From Verrucomicrobiales bacterium (GTDB taxonomy: Bacteria; Verrucomicrobiota; Verrucomicrobiia; Limisphaerales; UBA1100), in assembly GCA_011523245.1 (NCBI GenBank), contig WTHG01000349.1, positions 1-10,750 on the forward strand: 10,750 bases of DNA, given 5' to 3'. Shown in pieces: positions 1-6,428 of the stretch. Both the position numbers and the translations under genes were made by a program. Position 1 is the first letter of the stretch. Each line of letters starts with the position of its first letter. The notes beneath the pieces are model-generated. The model had not been told where the DNA came from, made no database searches, and worked only from the letters and a program-made list of their open reading frames with translations.

Positions 1-574
1 TCTTCATGTTGCGGTGGACATCCACGAGGGATTTGTTGGCGGTTTCCAAATCACCGATCACGGCGGCGGCGTAGTAGAGGCCTTTTTCCTCTTGGATGCT
101 GGGGAGCATTTCTGCCAGTTCGCCATTCACTGAGAGAACCATTTCGGCATTCTTTTGAATGGCGGCGGCTTTGTCCTGAGCTACCTTGGCCAATTGACGG
201 TAGCGATCGGCCAAGCGGTCGTCTTGCTTGGAGTTGGCGGTGGTGGTGCACCATTCGGCTTGCTGATGTGCGAGGCTGATGGCCCCGGCGATCTTCTTGT
301 TCAGAGCGCCATCGGCGGCCGTGACGCTGACGCTGTATTCAATTTGGGTGATGATGTTGTCGAACTCTGACATTTTTTCACGCTGCGAACGGTTCAATCC
401 CTCGAAGACACCGAGGGATTTTTCAATGCTGGTGACCATTTGGTTAACCGCGTCTTTTAAGGTGCCATTGGCTTTTTGGTTGAATCCTCCATCACGGGGG
501 CCTTCGCCGGCGAGGGCGGGGCTGGCAGCGATGAGTGTGGCGGCGAGAACGGTGGTGGTAATGATGTGTTTCAT
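1..574 (-). CDS. Exported helical protein of unknown function (5' part, runs off left edge)
   Basis: I do not recognise this protein. The reading frame is open from an ATG at 574 down to the window edge, giving 191 codons with no stop, so the C-terminus is missing. Residues 1-22 form a clear type I signal peptide: Lys2, a hydrophobic stretch, and a cleavage site after Ala-Leu-Ala22. The mature part is polar, rich in Ala, Gln, Lys and Glu, and looks mostly alpha-helical, with heptad-like stretches around residues 40-80 and 115-190. One cysteine is visible (C109). An AAGGA Shine-Dalgarno site lies about 8 nt before the ATG, unlike most genes here. It is transcribed divergently from the kinase gene, with 175 bp between them. 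It is probably periplasmic or outer-membrane associated. It could be a partner of the kinase/sigma pair, but only divergent position suggests that. Confidence 0.8.
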   Translation of the reverse strand, partial: MKHIITTTVLAATLIAASPALAGEGPRDGGFNQKANGTLKDAVNQMVTSIEKSLGVFEGLNRSQREKMSEFDNIITQIEYSVSVTAADGALNKKIAGAISLAHQQAEWCTTTANSKQDDRLADRYRQLAKVAQDKAAAIQKNAEMVLSVNGELAEMLPSIQEEKGLYYAAAVIGDLETANKSLVDVHRNMK

Positions 575-749
575 GATAGATCCTTTATCTTGGTTGGTTT
601 CGTTGATGGCGTTTTGCCTCATGCCCTTACCCACGTCGGCTGGAGAGGGTTTCTTTCAAGGTAGGGAATTTTTTTTAGTATTTTGGATCTACCACTGGAA
701 AGAACCTGTTTATTGGGGAATATTTAATGAAGGCAATCGGGCTGGATAT

Positions 750-1754
750 ATGGCTTCCTCAACTCTTTCCACTGAAACCATCCCGCACATTCCTGATTAT
801 CGGCTATTGTTGAAAATCGGGGAAGGGGCGTTTGGGCAAATCTGGATGGGCCGCGACGCGCTGGGCTTGCACCGCGCGATCAAGGTGATTCGGTACGAAG
901 ATTTCAAATCGCTGGAATCGTATCAGGCGGAGTACTACGGCATCCGCCATTACGCGCCGTTTTCGCACAAGTACGAAGGATTGCTGGAAATTCATCATGT
1001 GGGCATCCAAAAAGAGGAGGGGTACTACTACTACGTCATGGATCTGGCCGATGACCTTGCGGACGGACCGCGCGGCTCGATGGATTATGAACCCAAGACA
1101 TTGCGAGCTTACCTTGATGCGCAGCCTGATCATCGGGTTGGCGTAGAAGAAGCCCTGCGTATTGGCATCGAGGTGGCCGAATCCCTGAGTTACCTGCACT
1201 CGGTGGATTTGGTGCATCGGGATATCAAACCGGAAAATATTTTGTGCATTAACGGGAAATGGAAGCTAGCCGATCTGGGGTTTGTGACCACGCGCGGCGG
1301 CAAGACCTTTGTGGGATCACTGGGCTACATTGCGCCTGAAGGACCGGGGCATCCGTCGGCGGATGTGCATAGCGTCGGCAAGATTCTGTATGAGATGGTC
1401 ACCGGTAATGAGGTGGCGGATTTTCCGGAATGCCCGAGCTGGGTATTTGAGGATGATACCGAGGCAATGCGCTTTCAGGAACTCAACCCCATCATCCTAA
1501 AGGCGGCAGATCCGATTTCGAATCAACGGCATCAATCCGGTTGGGGATTGCTAGGTGAATTGGAGGCGTTGTTGCCTGGGGCCGAGCCGGAGCCGCTGGT
1601 GGCGAATGAAGCCCCGGGGGTGGATTGGGGGAGGTACATTTATGCCGCTCTGGCGGCCGGTTTGGTGTTGGCGGTGACCAATTATGTGCGCCTCATTGAT
1701 CAGGCCTTGGACGAAGCCACCGCGCCGGCGGAGCAGAGAGTGGAGCATCAATAA
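750..1754 (+). CDS. Membrane-anchored Ser/Thr protein kinase, PVC type
   Basis: This is a Hanks-type kinase of 334 aa that phosphorylates Ser/Thr on partner proteins. Visible motifs are the glycine loop GEGAFG (24-29), catalytic Lys45 in AIK, probable helix-C Glu61, HRDIKPEN (156-163) with Asp158 and Asn163, DLG (175-177) in place of DFG, and APE (195-197). Thr180, Thr181, Thr186 and Ser190 in the activation segment are possible phosphosites. The segment from 195 to about 229, with PEGPG..SAD and LYEMVTG, matches a kinase type I know from Planctomycetes and Verrucomicrobia. A hydrophobic segment at about 296-312 and a 20-residue tail suggest a C-terminal membrane anchor with a cytoplasmic kinase domain and no sizeable external sensor. 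I chose ATG 750: the frame stays open for 157 codons upstream, but that part lies antisense to the exported-protein gene, and no GTG or TTG start is near. The sigma gene follows downstream. Confidence in kinase identity is very high; the start is less certain. Confidence 0.93.
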   Translation: MASSTLSTETIPHIPDYRLLLKIGEGAFGQIWMGRDALGLHRAIKVIRYEDFKSLESYQAEYYGIRHYAPFSHKYEGLLEIHHVGIQKEEGYYYYVMDLADDLADGPRGSMDYEPKTLRAYLDAQPDHRVGVEEALRIGIEVAESLSYLHSVDLVHRDIKPENILCINGKWKLADLGFVTTRGGKTFVGSLGYIAPEGPGHPSADVHSVGKILYEMVTGNEVADFPECPSWVFEDDTEAMRFQELNPIILKAADPISNQRHQSGWGLLGELEALLPGAEPEPLVANEAPGVDWGRYIYAALAAGLVLAVTNYVRLIDQALDEATAPAEQRVEHQ

Positions 1755-1818
1755 TTTTTTCTGAAAGAAACCACAGATCCTTTGCGTGCATAAAGATATG
1801 GAAACGAATAAGGCGAAA

Positions 1819-2439
1819 ATGAACTGGGCCCACACCCGTCGCACTCTTCTCGAGCGCCTGCGCCGCACGCGTACGGATGAAGCCGGTTGGTACGATTTTT
1901 TTGATACCTACTCGAGGCTCATTTATAGCGTGGCGCGCAAGTCCGGTTTGGAACATTCGGATGCCGAAGACATGGTGCAGGCCACGACCTTAAAGGTGTC
2001 GCAATATATTCAGCGATTTGAAATCAATCCGGGCCGCGGCAAGTTTCGAAACTGGGTCTGCATGATCACCAAGCAACAAATCGCCAACCACTATCGCAAG
2101 CTCCATCGCCAACCGCCCCTCGCTGAATGGGAGCTGGGCGAGGAGGAAGTGGAACCGGAGATTGAGGATCCGGTCAACCAATGGGACGATCTGTGGGAGA
2201 GCGAGTATATCCATCACGTGAACGATCTGGCTCTGGCGGAAGTGAAGAAAAAGGTTAGCCCGAAACAGTACCAGATTTTCCATCTCTACTGCATTAAGGA
2301 ACAGGATGTGAAACGCATTGCCACGCTGTTGGGGGTCTCGCCCAACGAAGTGTATCTCGCCAAGAACCGTGTGCAGCCTTTGTACGAAGAAGCCACGCGC
2401 CGAATTCTGGAAGATGCGCAGGAAGCCGTACCTGCCTAA
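1819..2439 (+). CDS. ECF-like sigma-70 family RNA polymerase sigma factor
   Basis: This 206-aa protein should direct RNA polymerase to a set of promoters. Region 2 spans about residues 22-95, with the DAEDMVQ box (48-54) and the region 2.3/2.4 stretch 'GRGKFRNWV..ITKQQIANHYRK' (72-94). Region 4 spans about 138-195, with a helix-turn-helix at about 163-184 (VKRIATLLGVSPNEVYLAKN). An acidic linker (103-130) lies between them. I placed the start at ATG 1819 because AAGG sits 5 nt upstream; ATG 1798 and GTG 1786 are in-frame alternatives that would add 7 or 11 residues. The gene follows the kinase by 64 bp on the same strand, so they are probably co-transcribed, and the kinase may control it by phosphorylation, as is known for PknT/EcfP in Vibrio. 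No anti-sigma gene is visible. Its stop codon overlaps the convergent NUDIX stop by 3-4 bp. Confidence 0.9.
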   Translation: MNWAHTRRTLLERLRRTRTDEAGWYDFFDTYSRLIYSVARKSGLEHSDAEDMVQATTLKVSQYIQRFEINPGRGKFRNWVCMITKQQIANHYRKLHRQPPLAEWELGEEEVEPEIEDPVNQWDDLWESEYIHHVNDLALAEVKKKVSPKQYQIFHLYCIKEQDVKRIATLLGVSPNEVYLAKNRVQPLYEEATRRILEDAQEAVPA

Positions 2440-2984
2440 TCGTTCAATGCAAAATAATGCAGCGCCGCTACGATGATGGAATGGCGGATTTGGCCCTTCC
2501 GAATGAGGTGCGGGATATCGGCTGCAGGAATAAGGCGGGTGATGAGATCTTCGCCGGCGTCCCATTCTACCTCGTGTGTGCGTTGGCAGTTCTCCACCAG
2601 AATGGTGTGCACGCGGTTATCCATGATGGCGGGGTTAGCAAAACATTCGCCGATCACACGCGCATTCTCGCCGGTGTAACCGGTTTCCTCTCGCAGTTCA
2701 CGCAGGGCGGTGGTGACCGGATCGGTCTCGCCGGGGTCCATCATGCCGCCGGGAATTTCCAGCTCCACGGTTTCCGAGCCCTGCCGGTATTGCTCGACGA
2801 ACACGACGTCGCGTTCGGGTGTAAGGGCGAGGATGTTCACCCAGTCGGGGCATTCGAGTACCACCATGTCGTGCTCAGAGCCGGTGCGCGGGTTGGTGGT
2901 GCGATCCTCGCGGATTTTAAAAATGCGATGATCGCTGACAATACGGCTCGCCTGCTTTTCCCATTTGCGAATGGCGTCACTCAT
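2436..2984 (-). CDS. NUDIX hydrolase, ADP-ribose pyrophosphatase-like
   Basis: This 182-aa NUDIX hydrolase probably splits a nucleoside diphosphate linked to another group; ADP-ribose or a nucleotide sugar is the likeliest substrate. The NUDIX box spans residues 80-103: Gly80, Glu86, then RELREETGY (95-103) with metal-binding Glu99 and Glu100. The gap between Glu86 and Arg95 is eight residues where the strict consensus has seven. The preceding part (residues 40-78, with 'VLECPDWVNILALTPERDVV', EQYRQGSETVELE and IPGG) resembles NudF/ADP-ribose hydrolases, which read 'EQYR...... ELPAG'. It is the last gene of a minus-strand unit: its ATG lies 2 bp after the stop of the 64-aa gene, without a Shine-Dalgarno site, so it is probably translated by coupling. 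It is convergent with the sigma gene and overlaps its stop. Cytoplasmic; substrate not determinable from sequence alone. Confidence 0.92.
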   Translation of the reverse strand: MSDAIRKWEKQASRIVSDHRIFKIREDRTTNPRTGSEHDMVVLECPDWVNILALTPERDVVFVEQYRQGSETVELEIPGGMMDPGETDPVTTALRELREETGYTGENARVIGECFANPAIMDNRVHTILVENCQRTHEVEWDAGEDLITRLIPAADIPHLIRKGQIRHSIIVAALHYFALND

Positions 2985-2986
2985 GA

Positions 2987-3181
2987 TTACTGGCGTTCGT
3001 CGTGGGCGGTTTTCATGAGCTGCAATAAATGCAGCAGGGCATCCTGATAGGTGCGGCCGTCTTGTTTGGCGAGTTGATGGGCGCGTTTGTCGAGCTGAGC
3101 GGCCATGGCGGGGGCTTTGGCAGCTGGCACGCCGAGCTGTTGCAGAGTGCCGGTCAGGGCCGCTTGTTCGGCTTCAGTCAT
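2987..3181 (-). CDS. Small helical protein of unknown function (64 aa)
   Basis: I do not recognise a family. The protein is 64 aa, Ala-, Gln- and Leu-rich, with no signal peptide or membrane segment, and should form two or three helices (about 3-17, 22-40 and 44-59). A conserved-looking core is RAHQLAKQDGRTYQDALLHL (38-57). It is supported as a real gene by its position: its ATG overlaps the stop of the cyclophilin gene as ATGA (3178-3181), and the NUDIX start follows its stop by 2 bp. Overlap and spacing of this kind indicate translational coupling in one transcript. The opposite strand carries a longer open frame, which I regard as a shadow. Confidence 0.72.
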   Translation of the reverse strand: MTEAEQAALTGTLQQLGVPAAKAPAMAAQLDKRAHQLAKQDGRTYQDALLHLLQLMKTAHDERQ

Positions 3182-3705
3182 TCCACCCCAGCGTCGGCAC
3201 GCGACACGATGGTGATGGACAGTACACTCTGGCGTTCTTCAGGCCGACTGTTTTCGCCGCCCCCACCGCAGGCTACACTGCCTAAGGCATCGAGCACCTC
3301 CTCGCCTTTGATCAATTCCCCAAAGCAAGTGTATTGGCCGTCGAGAAAGTTGGCGGGTGCGAGGCAAATGAAAAACTGGCTGCCGGCAGAATCCGGATCG
3401 CTGGAGCGGGCCATGGAAAGCACCCCTTTGTTGTGCGGACGATCGCTGAATTCAGCTTCAATCTTGTAACCGGGGTCGCCCGTGCCCCAGCGGAATTCCT
3501 CGCCGGGATCTTTGGTCAGCGGGTCGCCTCCTTGAACCATGAACCCCTTTACGATTCGGTGAAAACAGGTGCCGTCGTAGAACGCGTCACTGGCAAGTTT
3601 TTTAAAATTATCAACCGTCTTTGGGGCCGTTTCAGGCCAAAACTCCACCACCATTTCGCCTTGTGATGTGCTAATTACGGCAACTTCATCATTGGATGCA
3701 CTCAT
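3178..3705 (-). CDS. Cytoplasmic cyclophilin-type peptidyl-prolyl cis-trans isomerase
   Basis: This 175-aa single-domain cyclophilin speeds cis-trans isomerisation of X-Pro bonds. The core runs from about residue 8 to 168. Visible catalytic positions are Arg50 and Phe55 in FHRIVKGFMVQGGDP (48-62), Gln58, and SQFF (109-112). The site equivalent to Trp121 of human cyclophilin A is Phe120 (FLDGQYTCFG, 120-129), and the usual His after it is Tyr125, so cyclosporin binding is probably weak. There is no signal peptide, so it is cytoplasmic. I chose ATG 3705 and not the upstream in-frame ATG at 3867, because the added residues do not look like protein and would overlap the divergent gene start. A TTGACA box lies 32 nt before ATG 3705. 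It heads a three-gene unit with the 64-aa protein and the NUDIX hydrolase. A glycine run (147-150) sits in a late loop. Confidence 0.93.
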   Translation of the reverse strand: MSASNDEVAVISTSQGEMVVEFWPETAPKTVDNFKKLASDAFYDGTCFHRIVKGFMVQGGDPLTKDPGEEFRWGTGDPGYKIEAEFSDRPHNKGVLSMARSSDPDSAGSQFFICLAPANFLDGQYTCFGELIKGEEVLDALGSVACGGGGENSRPEERQSVLSITIVSRADAGVE

Positions 3706-3714
3706 GAAGGGACA

Positions 3715-3743
3715 AATTCGCGCATTTACCCCCATTGTGTCAA
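3715..3743 (-). promoter_or_regulatory. Candidate promoter for the cyclophilin gene
   Basis: On the minus strand a perfect TTGACA (3738-3743) is followed after 17 nt by CGAATT (3715-3720), or after 18 nt by GAATTT. The -10 match is poor. Support comes from placement: nine pyrimidine-rich bases (TGTCCCTTC) separate the -10 position from the ATG at 3705, the same geometry as at gpmA and the DAHP synthase. Confidence 0.5.
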
Positions 3744-3756
3744 AAATGAAAAAAGT

Positions 3757-3785
3757 CTCGCAACCCACAGCCAATCCGCTTTCAT
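3757..3785 (+). promoter_or_regulatory. Weak candidate promoter for the immunophilin operon
   Basis: CTCGCA (3757-3762) and TTTCAT (3780-3785) are 17 nt apart, and nine bases (TTGCTCCCC) separate the -10 candidate from ATG 3795. The -35 matches consensus at three of six positions and the -10 at four of six, so it would not be called on its own. It is listed because its spacing repeats that of the better promoters in this window. Its -35 lies 13 bp from the -35 of the divergent cyclophilin promoter. Confidence 0.35.
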
Positions 3786-3794
3786 TTGCTCCCC

Positions 3795-5366
3795 ATGAGC
3801 ACTCAGGTTTTACATCGGGCCTTCTTGGCCTTGATCTTCCCTTTGCTTTTCGGATGCGAAAAGACACCTACAACAGATAAACCTAATTCAGGATCGGCAG
3901 AAGTTGGCAAGCCTGCTTTGCCAGAATCGGATTCAAAAACAGGCACGAAACCTCTGGAAGAAGGTCTTTATGCCGAGATGACCACCACCAAAGGTGTTAT
4001 TCGACTAAAGCTGGAGTTTGAGAAGACACCTCAGACAGTGGCGAATTTTGTAGGACTTGCTGAGGGAACAAAATATTACTCTACCGACGGGAGTGAACCG
4101 AAGGATCAAAAAGGTAAACCTTACTTTGACGGCCTCAATTTCCACCGAGTGATTGCTGATTTCATGATTCAAGGTGGATGCCCATTAGGTACGGGTACGG
4201 GCAGTCCGGGCTACAGGTTTAATGACGAAATTGATTCCACCCTCAAGCATTCAGGGCCGGGGATTCTCTCCATGGCCAATGCCGGTCCCGGAACCAATGG
4301 GAGCCAGTTTTTTATTACCCATCGTGCGACACCTCATCTGGATGGAAAACATACGGTTTTTGGCAATGTGGTGGACGCTTCGGATCAGGCCATTGTGAAT
4401 GCCATCGCCAAAGGTGATAAGATTCAGAGCGTCAAAATTATCCGTAATGGAGAAAAGGCTAAGGCCTTCAAGGGAGGTGAAGATCACTTCAATAAATTCG
4501 CCGAGGAAAGTAAGAAACGGCAGGCCGAGAGGGAAAAAGCTGAGCAAGCCAAGTTTGCAGAAAAAATGAAAAAGGAAGCAGAGCAAATTAAAACATTACT
4601 GGCTACGCTTGAGGAAAAGCATAATGTTAAAGTCATTTCAGCAACCAACGGTTTGCGCCATATCATCACCAAGCCGGGTTCGGGCGACGTACCCGAGAAA
4701 GGCGATACACTTACGCTTAAGCTCGTGTTTAAGTTGGCTGATGGAAAAGTGATCGATGACACCAGTAAGAACGAGGATCCCTTCAAGATGCCCGTTGGCA
4801 CACCAATGCGTCTGAAAGGCTTGGAGCAAGGCTTGAAAGGTATGAAGAATGGCGAGCAGCGCACGGTTATTGTTCCTCATGAGTTGGGGTTTGGGGCTGC
4901 TGGGGCGGGACCGGATATACCGCCTTACTCAACCTTGATATTCGAGTTGGAAGTTGTTGATGTCCAATCGGATAAAAAACAAATTGCTGAGATAATTTCG
5001 AAACTAAAAAAAGATCACCCGAATTCTGAATTGATCACTACCGAGAGCGGTTTGAAATATGTGAGAACAAATGAGGGGGCTGGTGAAAAAGTCGGCAAGG
5101 GCAAAAAAATTAAGGCTCATTATATTGGCAAACTCCTAGATGGGACCGAGTTTGATAGCTCGGTTAAGCGTGGAATGCCTTTTGAATTTGTAGTTGGAAC
5201 CGGCCAGGTCATTAAGGGCTGGGATGAAGCGTTGAGTGACATGAAAAAAGGCGAGAAACGCACCCTCATTATCCCTTCTGATTTGGCCTACGGGGAAAGA
5301 GGGAGTCCCCCTAAGATTCCCCCTTCCTCTACACTTGTGTTTGAAGTGGAATTATTGGATTTTTAA
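3795..5366 (+). CDS. Lipoprotein dual-family immunophilin: cyclophilin-FKBP-FKBP
   Basis: This 523-aa exported folding enzyme carries three prolyl-isomerase domains. Residues 1-20 are a lipoprotein signal (LLFGC, lipidated Cys21), then a polar tether to about 55. The cyclophilin domain (about 57-218) has FHRVIADFMIQGG (116-128, Arg118, Phe123, Gln126) and SQFF (170-173); the Trp121-equivalent is His181. A charged, Lys/Glu-rich, coiled-coil-like linker covers 222-275. FKBP domain A (about 284-390) lacks most binding-pocket aromatics: Ile320 for Phe36, Leu343 for Trp59, Phe366 for Tyr82 of FKBP12. FKBP domain B (about 412-523) keeps them: Tyr443, Phe453-Asp454, Phe465, Val472-Ile473, Trp476, Tyr499, Phe516. 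ATG 3795 is preferred over TTG 3786 for its better signal start; no Shine-Dalgarno is present. The region is visibly more AT-rich than its neighbours. The related cyclophilin-FKBP gene follows after 6 bp. Confidence 0.93.
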   Translation: MSTQVLHRAFLALIFPLLFGCEKTPTTDKPNSGSAEVGKPALPESDSKTGTKPLEEGLYAEMTTTKGVIRLKLEFEKTPQTVANFVGLAEGTKYYSTDGSEPKDQKGKPYFDGLNFHRVIADFMIQGGCPLGTGTGSPGYRFNDEIDSTLKHSGPGILSMANAGPGTNGSQFFITHRATPHLDGKHTVFGNVVDASDQAIVNAIAKGDKIQSVKIIRNGEKAKAFKGGEDHFNKFAEESKKRQAEREKAEQAKFAEKMKKEAEQIKTLLATLEEKHNVKVISATNGLRHIITKPGSGDVPEKGDTLTLKLVFKLADGKVIDDTSKNEDPFKMPVGTPMRLKGLEQGLKGMKNGEQRTVIVPHELGFGAAGAGPDIPPYSTLIFELEVVDVQSDKKQIAEIISKLKKDHPNSELITTESGLKYVRTNEGAGEKVGKGKKIKAHYIGKLLDGTEFDSSVKRGMPFEFVVGTGQVIKGWDEALSDMKKGEKRTLIIPSDLAYGERGSPPKIPPSSTLVFEVELLDF

Positions 5367-5372
5367 AAAGCG

Positions 5373-6422
5373 ATGCGTACTTTAATTATTTTATTTTCAA
5401 TCTCGTTACTCCCATTGAGTTCTTCTGCAGCGGAGAAAATGGCCGATGGCCTTTATGCGCGGTTCCAAACCACAAAAGGCAACATTACGCTGAAGCTTGA
5501 ATTTGAGAAAGCTCCGTTGACCGTAGCCAATTTTGTCGGTTTAGCCGAAGGAACTAAGAAATTTGAGGCCCAAGGCCGCGAGGGTGGCAAGCCCTACTAC
5601 GACGGGCTCGTATTTCACCGCGTGATCGCCGACTTCATGATTCAGGGAGGTTGCCCGCTAGGCACAGGAACCGGCGGTCCCGGCTATCGCTTTGTCGATG
5701 AGATTGACCCGACTCTCAAGCACGTGGGTCCCGGTATTCTCTCCATGGCTAACGCTGGTCCCGGCACGAATGGTAGCCAGTTTTTCATCACTCACAAGGC
5801 CACTCCTTGGCTCGACGGTAAACACACTGTCTTCGGCAAAGTGCTTGGTAAAAAAGATCAGGACGTGGTTAACGCCATCGCCAAGGGCGATAAGATCAAC
5901 AAGCTCACCATTCTGCGCGTAGGCGACAAGGCCAAGGCCTTTAAGGGAGATGAAGCTCATTTTGCAAAAATCATGGAAGATAAGGAAAACGCAAAAAAAA
6001 TCGCCTTCGAAGTGCGTATGAAAAAGGAGGAGGAACAAGTCACCGCCTTGATTGCCAAATATAAGAAGGAGAACAAAGCCGACGTGGTGACCACCAAGAG
6101 CGGTCTGAGGTATATCGTATTAGCTGAAGGTAAAGGAGACGCTCCGGCGGCCGGAACGCGTATTGCGGCTCATTACACCGGCACGCTGACTGACGGTAAA
6201 AAATTTGACAGCTCACGTGACCGCAATGAACCCATCCGTTTCCCGGTGGGCAAAGGCTTTGTGATTCCCGGCTGGGACGAAGCTCTGTCGCAAATGAAAA
6301 AAGGTGAGCGCCGTATCCTAATCATTCCGCACAAGCTGGGCTACGGCGAACGCGGAGCCGGTGGCGGCGTCATCCCTCCGTTTGCCACGCTGATCTTCGA
6401 CGTGGAACTAGTGGATTTCTAA
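5373..6422 (+). CDS. Exported dual-family immunophilin: cyclophilin-FKBP
   Basis: This 349-aa protein is a shorter paralogue of the upstream gene. Residues 1-20 form a type I signal peptide (cleavage near Ser-Ala-Ala20), so it is likely soluble in the periplasm while its partner is lipid-anchored. The cyclophilin domain (about 25-185) has FHRVIADFMIQGG (81-93), Arg83, Phe88, Gln91, SQFF (135-138) and, unlike the upstream copy, the canonical Trp146 in WLDGKHTVFG. A charged helical linker covers about 186-235. The FKBP domain (about 237-349) keeps all expected pocket residues: Tyr268, Phe278-Asp279, Phe290, Val297-Ile298, Trp301, Tyr324 and Phe342. It begins 6 bp after the previous stop, so the two are one operon. 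A strong terminator lies just downstream. The two cyclophilin domains share long identical blocks, such as GPGILSMANAGPGTNGSQFF, which shows tandem duplication. Confidence 0.94.
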   Translation: MRTLIILFSISLLPLSSSAAEKMADGLYARFQTTKGNITLKLEFEKAPLTVANFVGLAEGTKKFEAQGREGGKPYYDGLVFHRVIADFMIQGGCPLGTGTGGPGYRFVDEIDPTLKHVGPGILSMANAGPGTNGSQFFITHKATPWLDGKHTVFGKVLGKKDQDVVNAIAKGDKINKLTILRVGDKAKAFKGDEAHFAKIMEDKENAKKIAFEVRMKKEEEQVTALIAKYKKENKADVVTTKSGLRYIVLAEGKGDAPAAGTRIAAHYTGTLTDGKKFDSSRDRNEPIRFPVGKGFVIPGWDEALSQMKKGERRILIIPHKLGYGERGAGGGVIPPFATLIFDVELVDF

Positions 6423-6428
6423 TCCGAC

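Noticed and set aside
670..700. T-rich run (TTTTTTTT) and TAGTAT upstream of the kinase as a promoter
   Set aside because: The best -35 partner (TTTCAA, 16 nt away) matches only three positions and lies about 50 nt before the start, so I could not support a call.
279..749. Open frame extending the kinase N-terminus by 157 codons
   Set aside because: It lies antisense to the exported-protein gene and crosses the intergenic gap, and the translated sequence shows no kinase-family features. The conserved kinase domain starts soon after ATG 750.
2447..2462. Direct repeat AATGCA-AAAT-AATGCA after the sigma gene
   Set aside because: It is short, close to low-complexity, within the NUDIX coding region, and not part of a larger pattern.
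2457..3047. 196-codon plus-strand ORF across the NUDIX gene
   Set aside because: It is a shadow of the NUDIX gene, which has a clear catalytic box on the minus strand.
3706..3867. Upstream in-frame extension of the cyclophilin (54 codons)
   Set aside because: The residues are unlike a cyclophilin N-terminus and the stretch would overlap the start of the divergent immunophilin gene.
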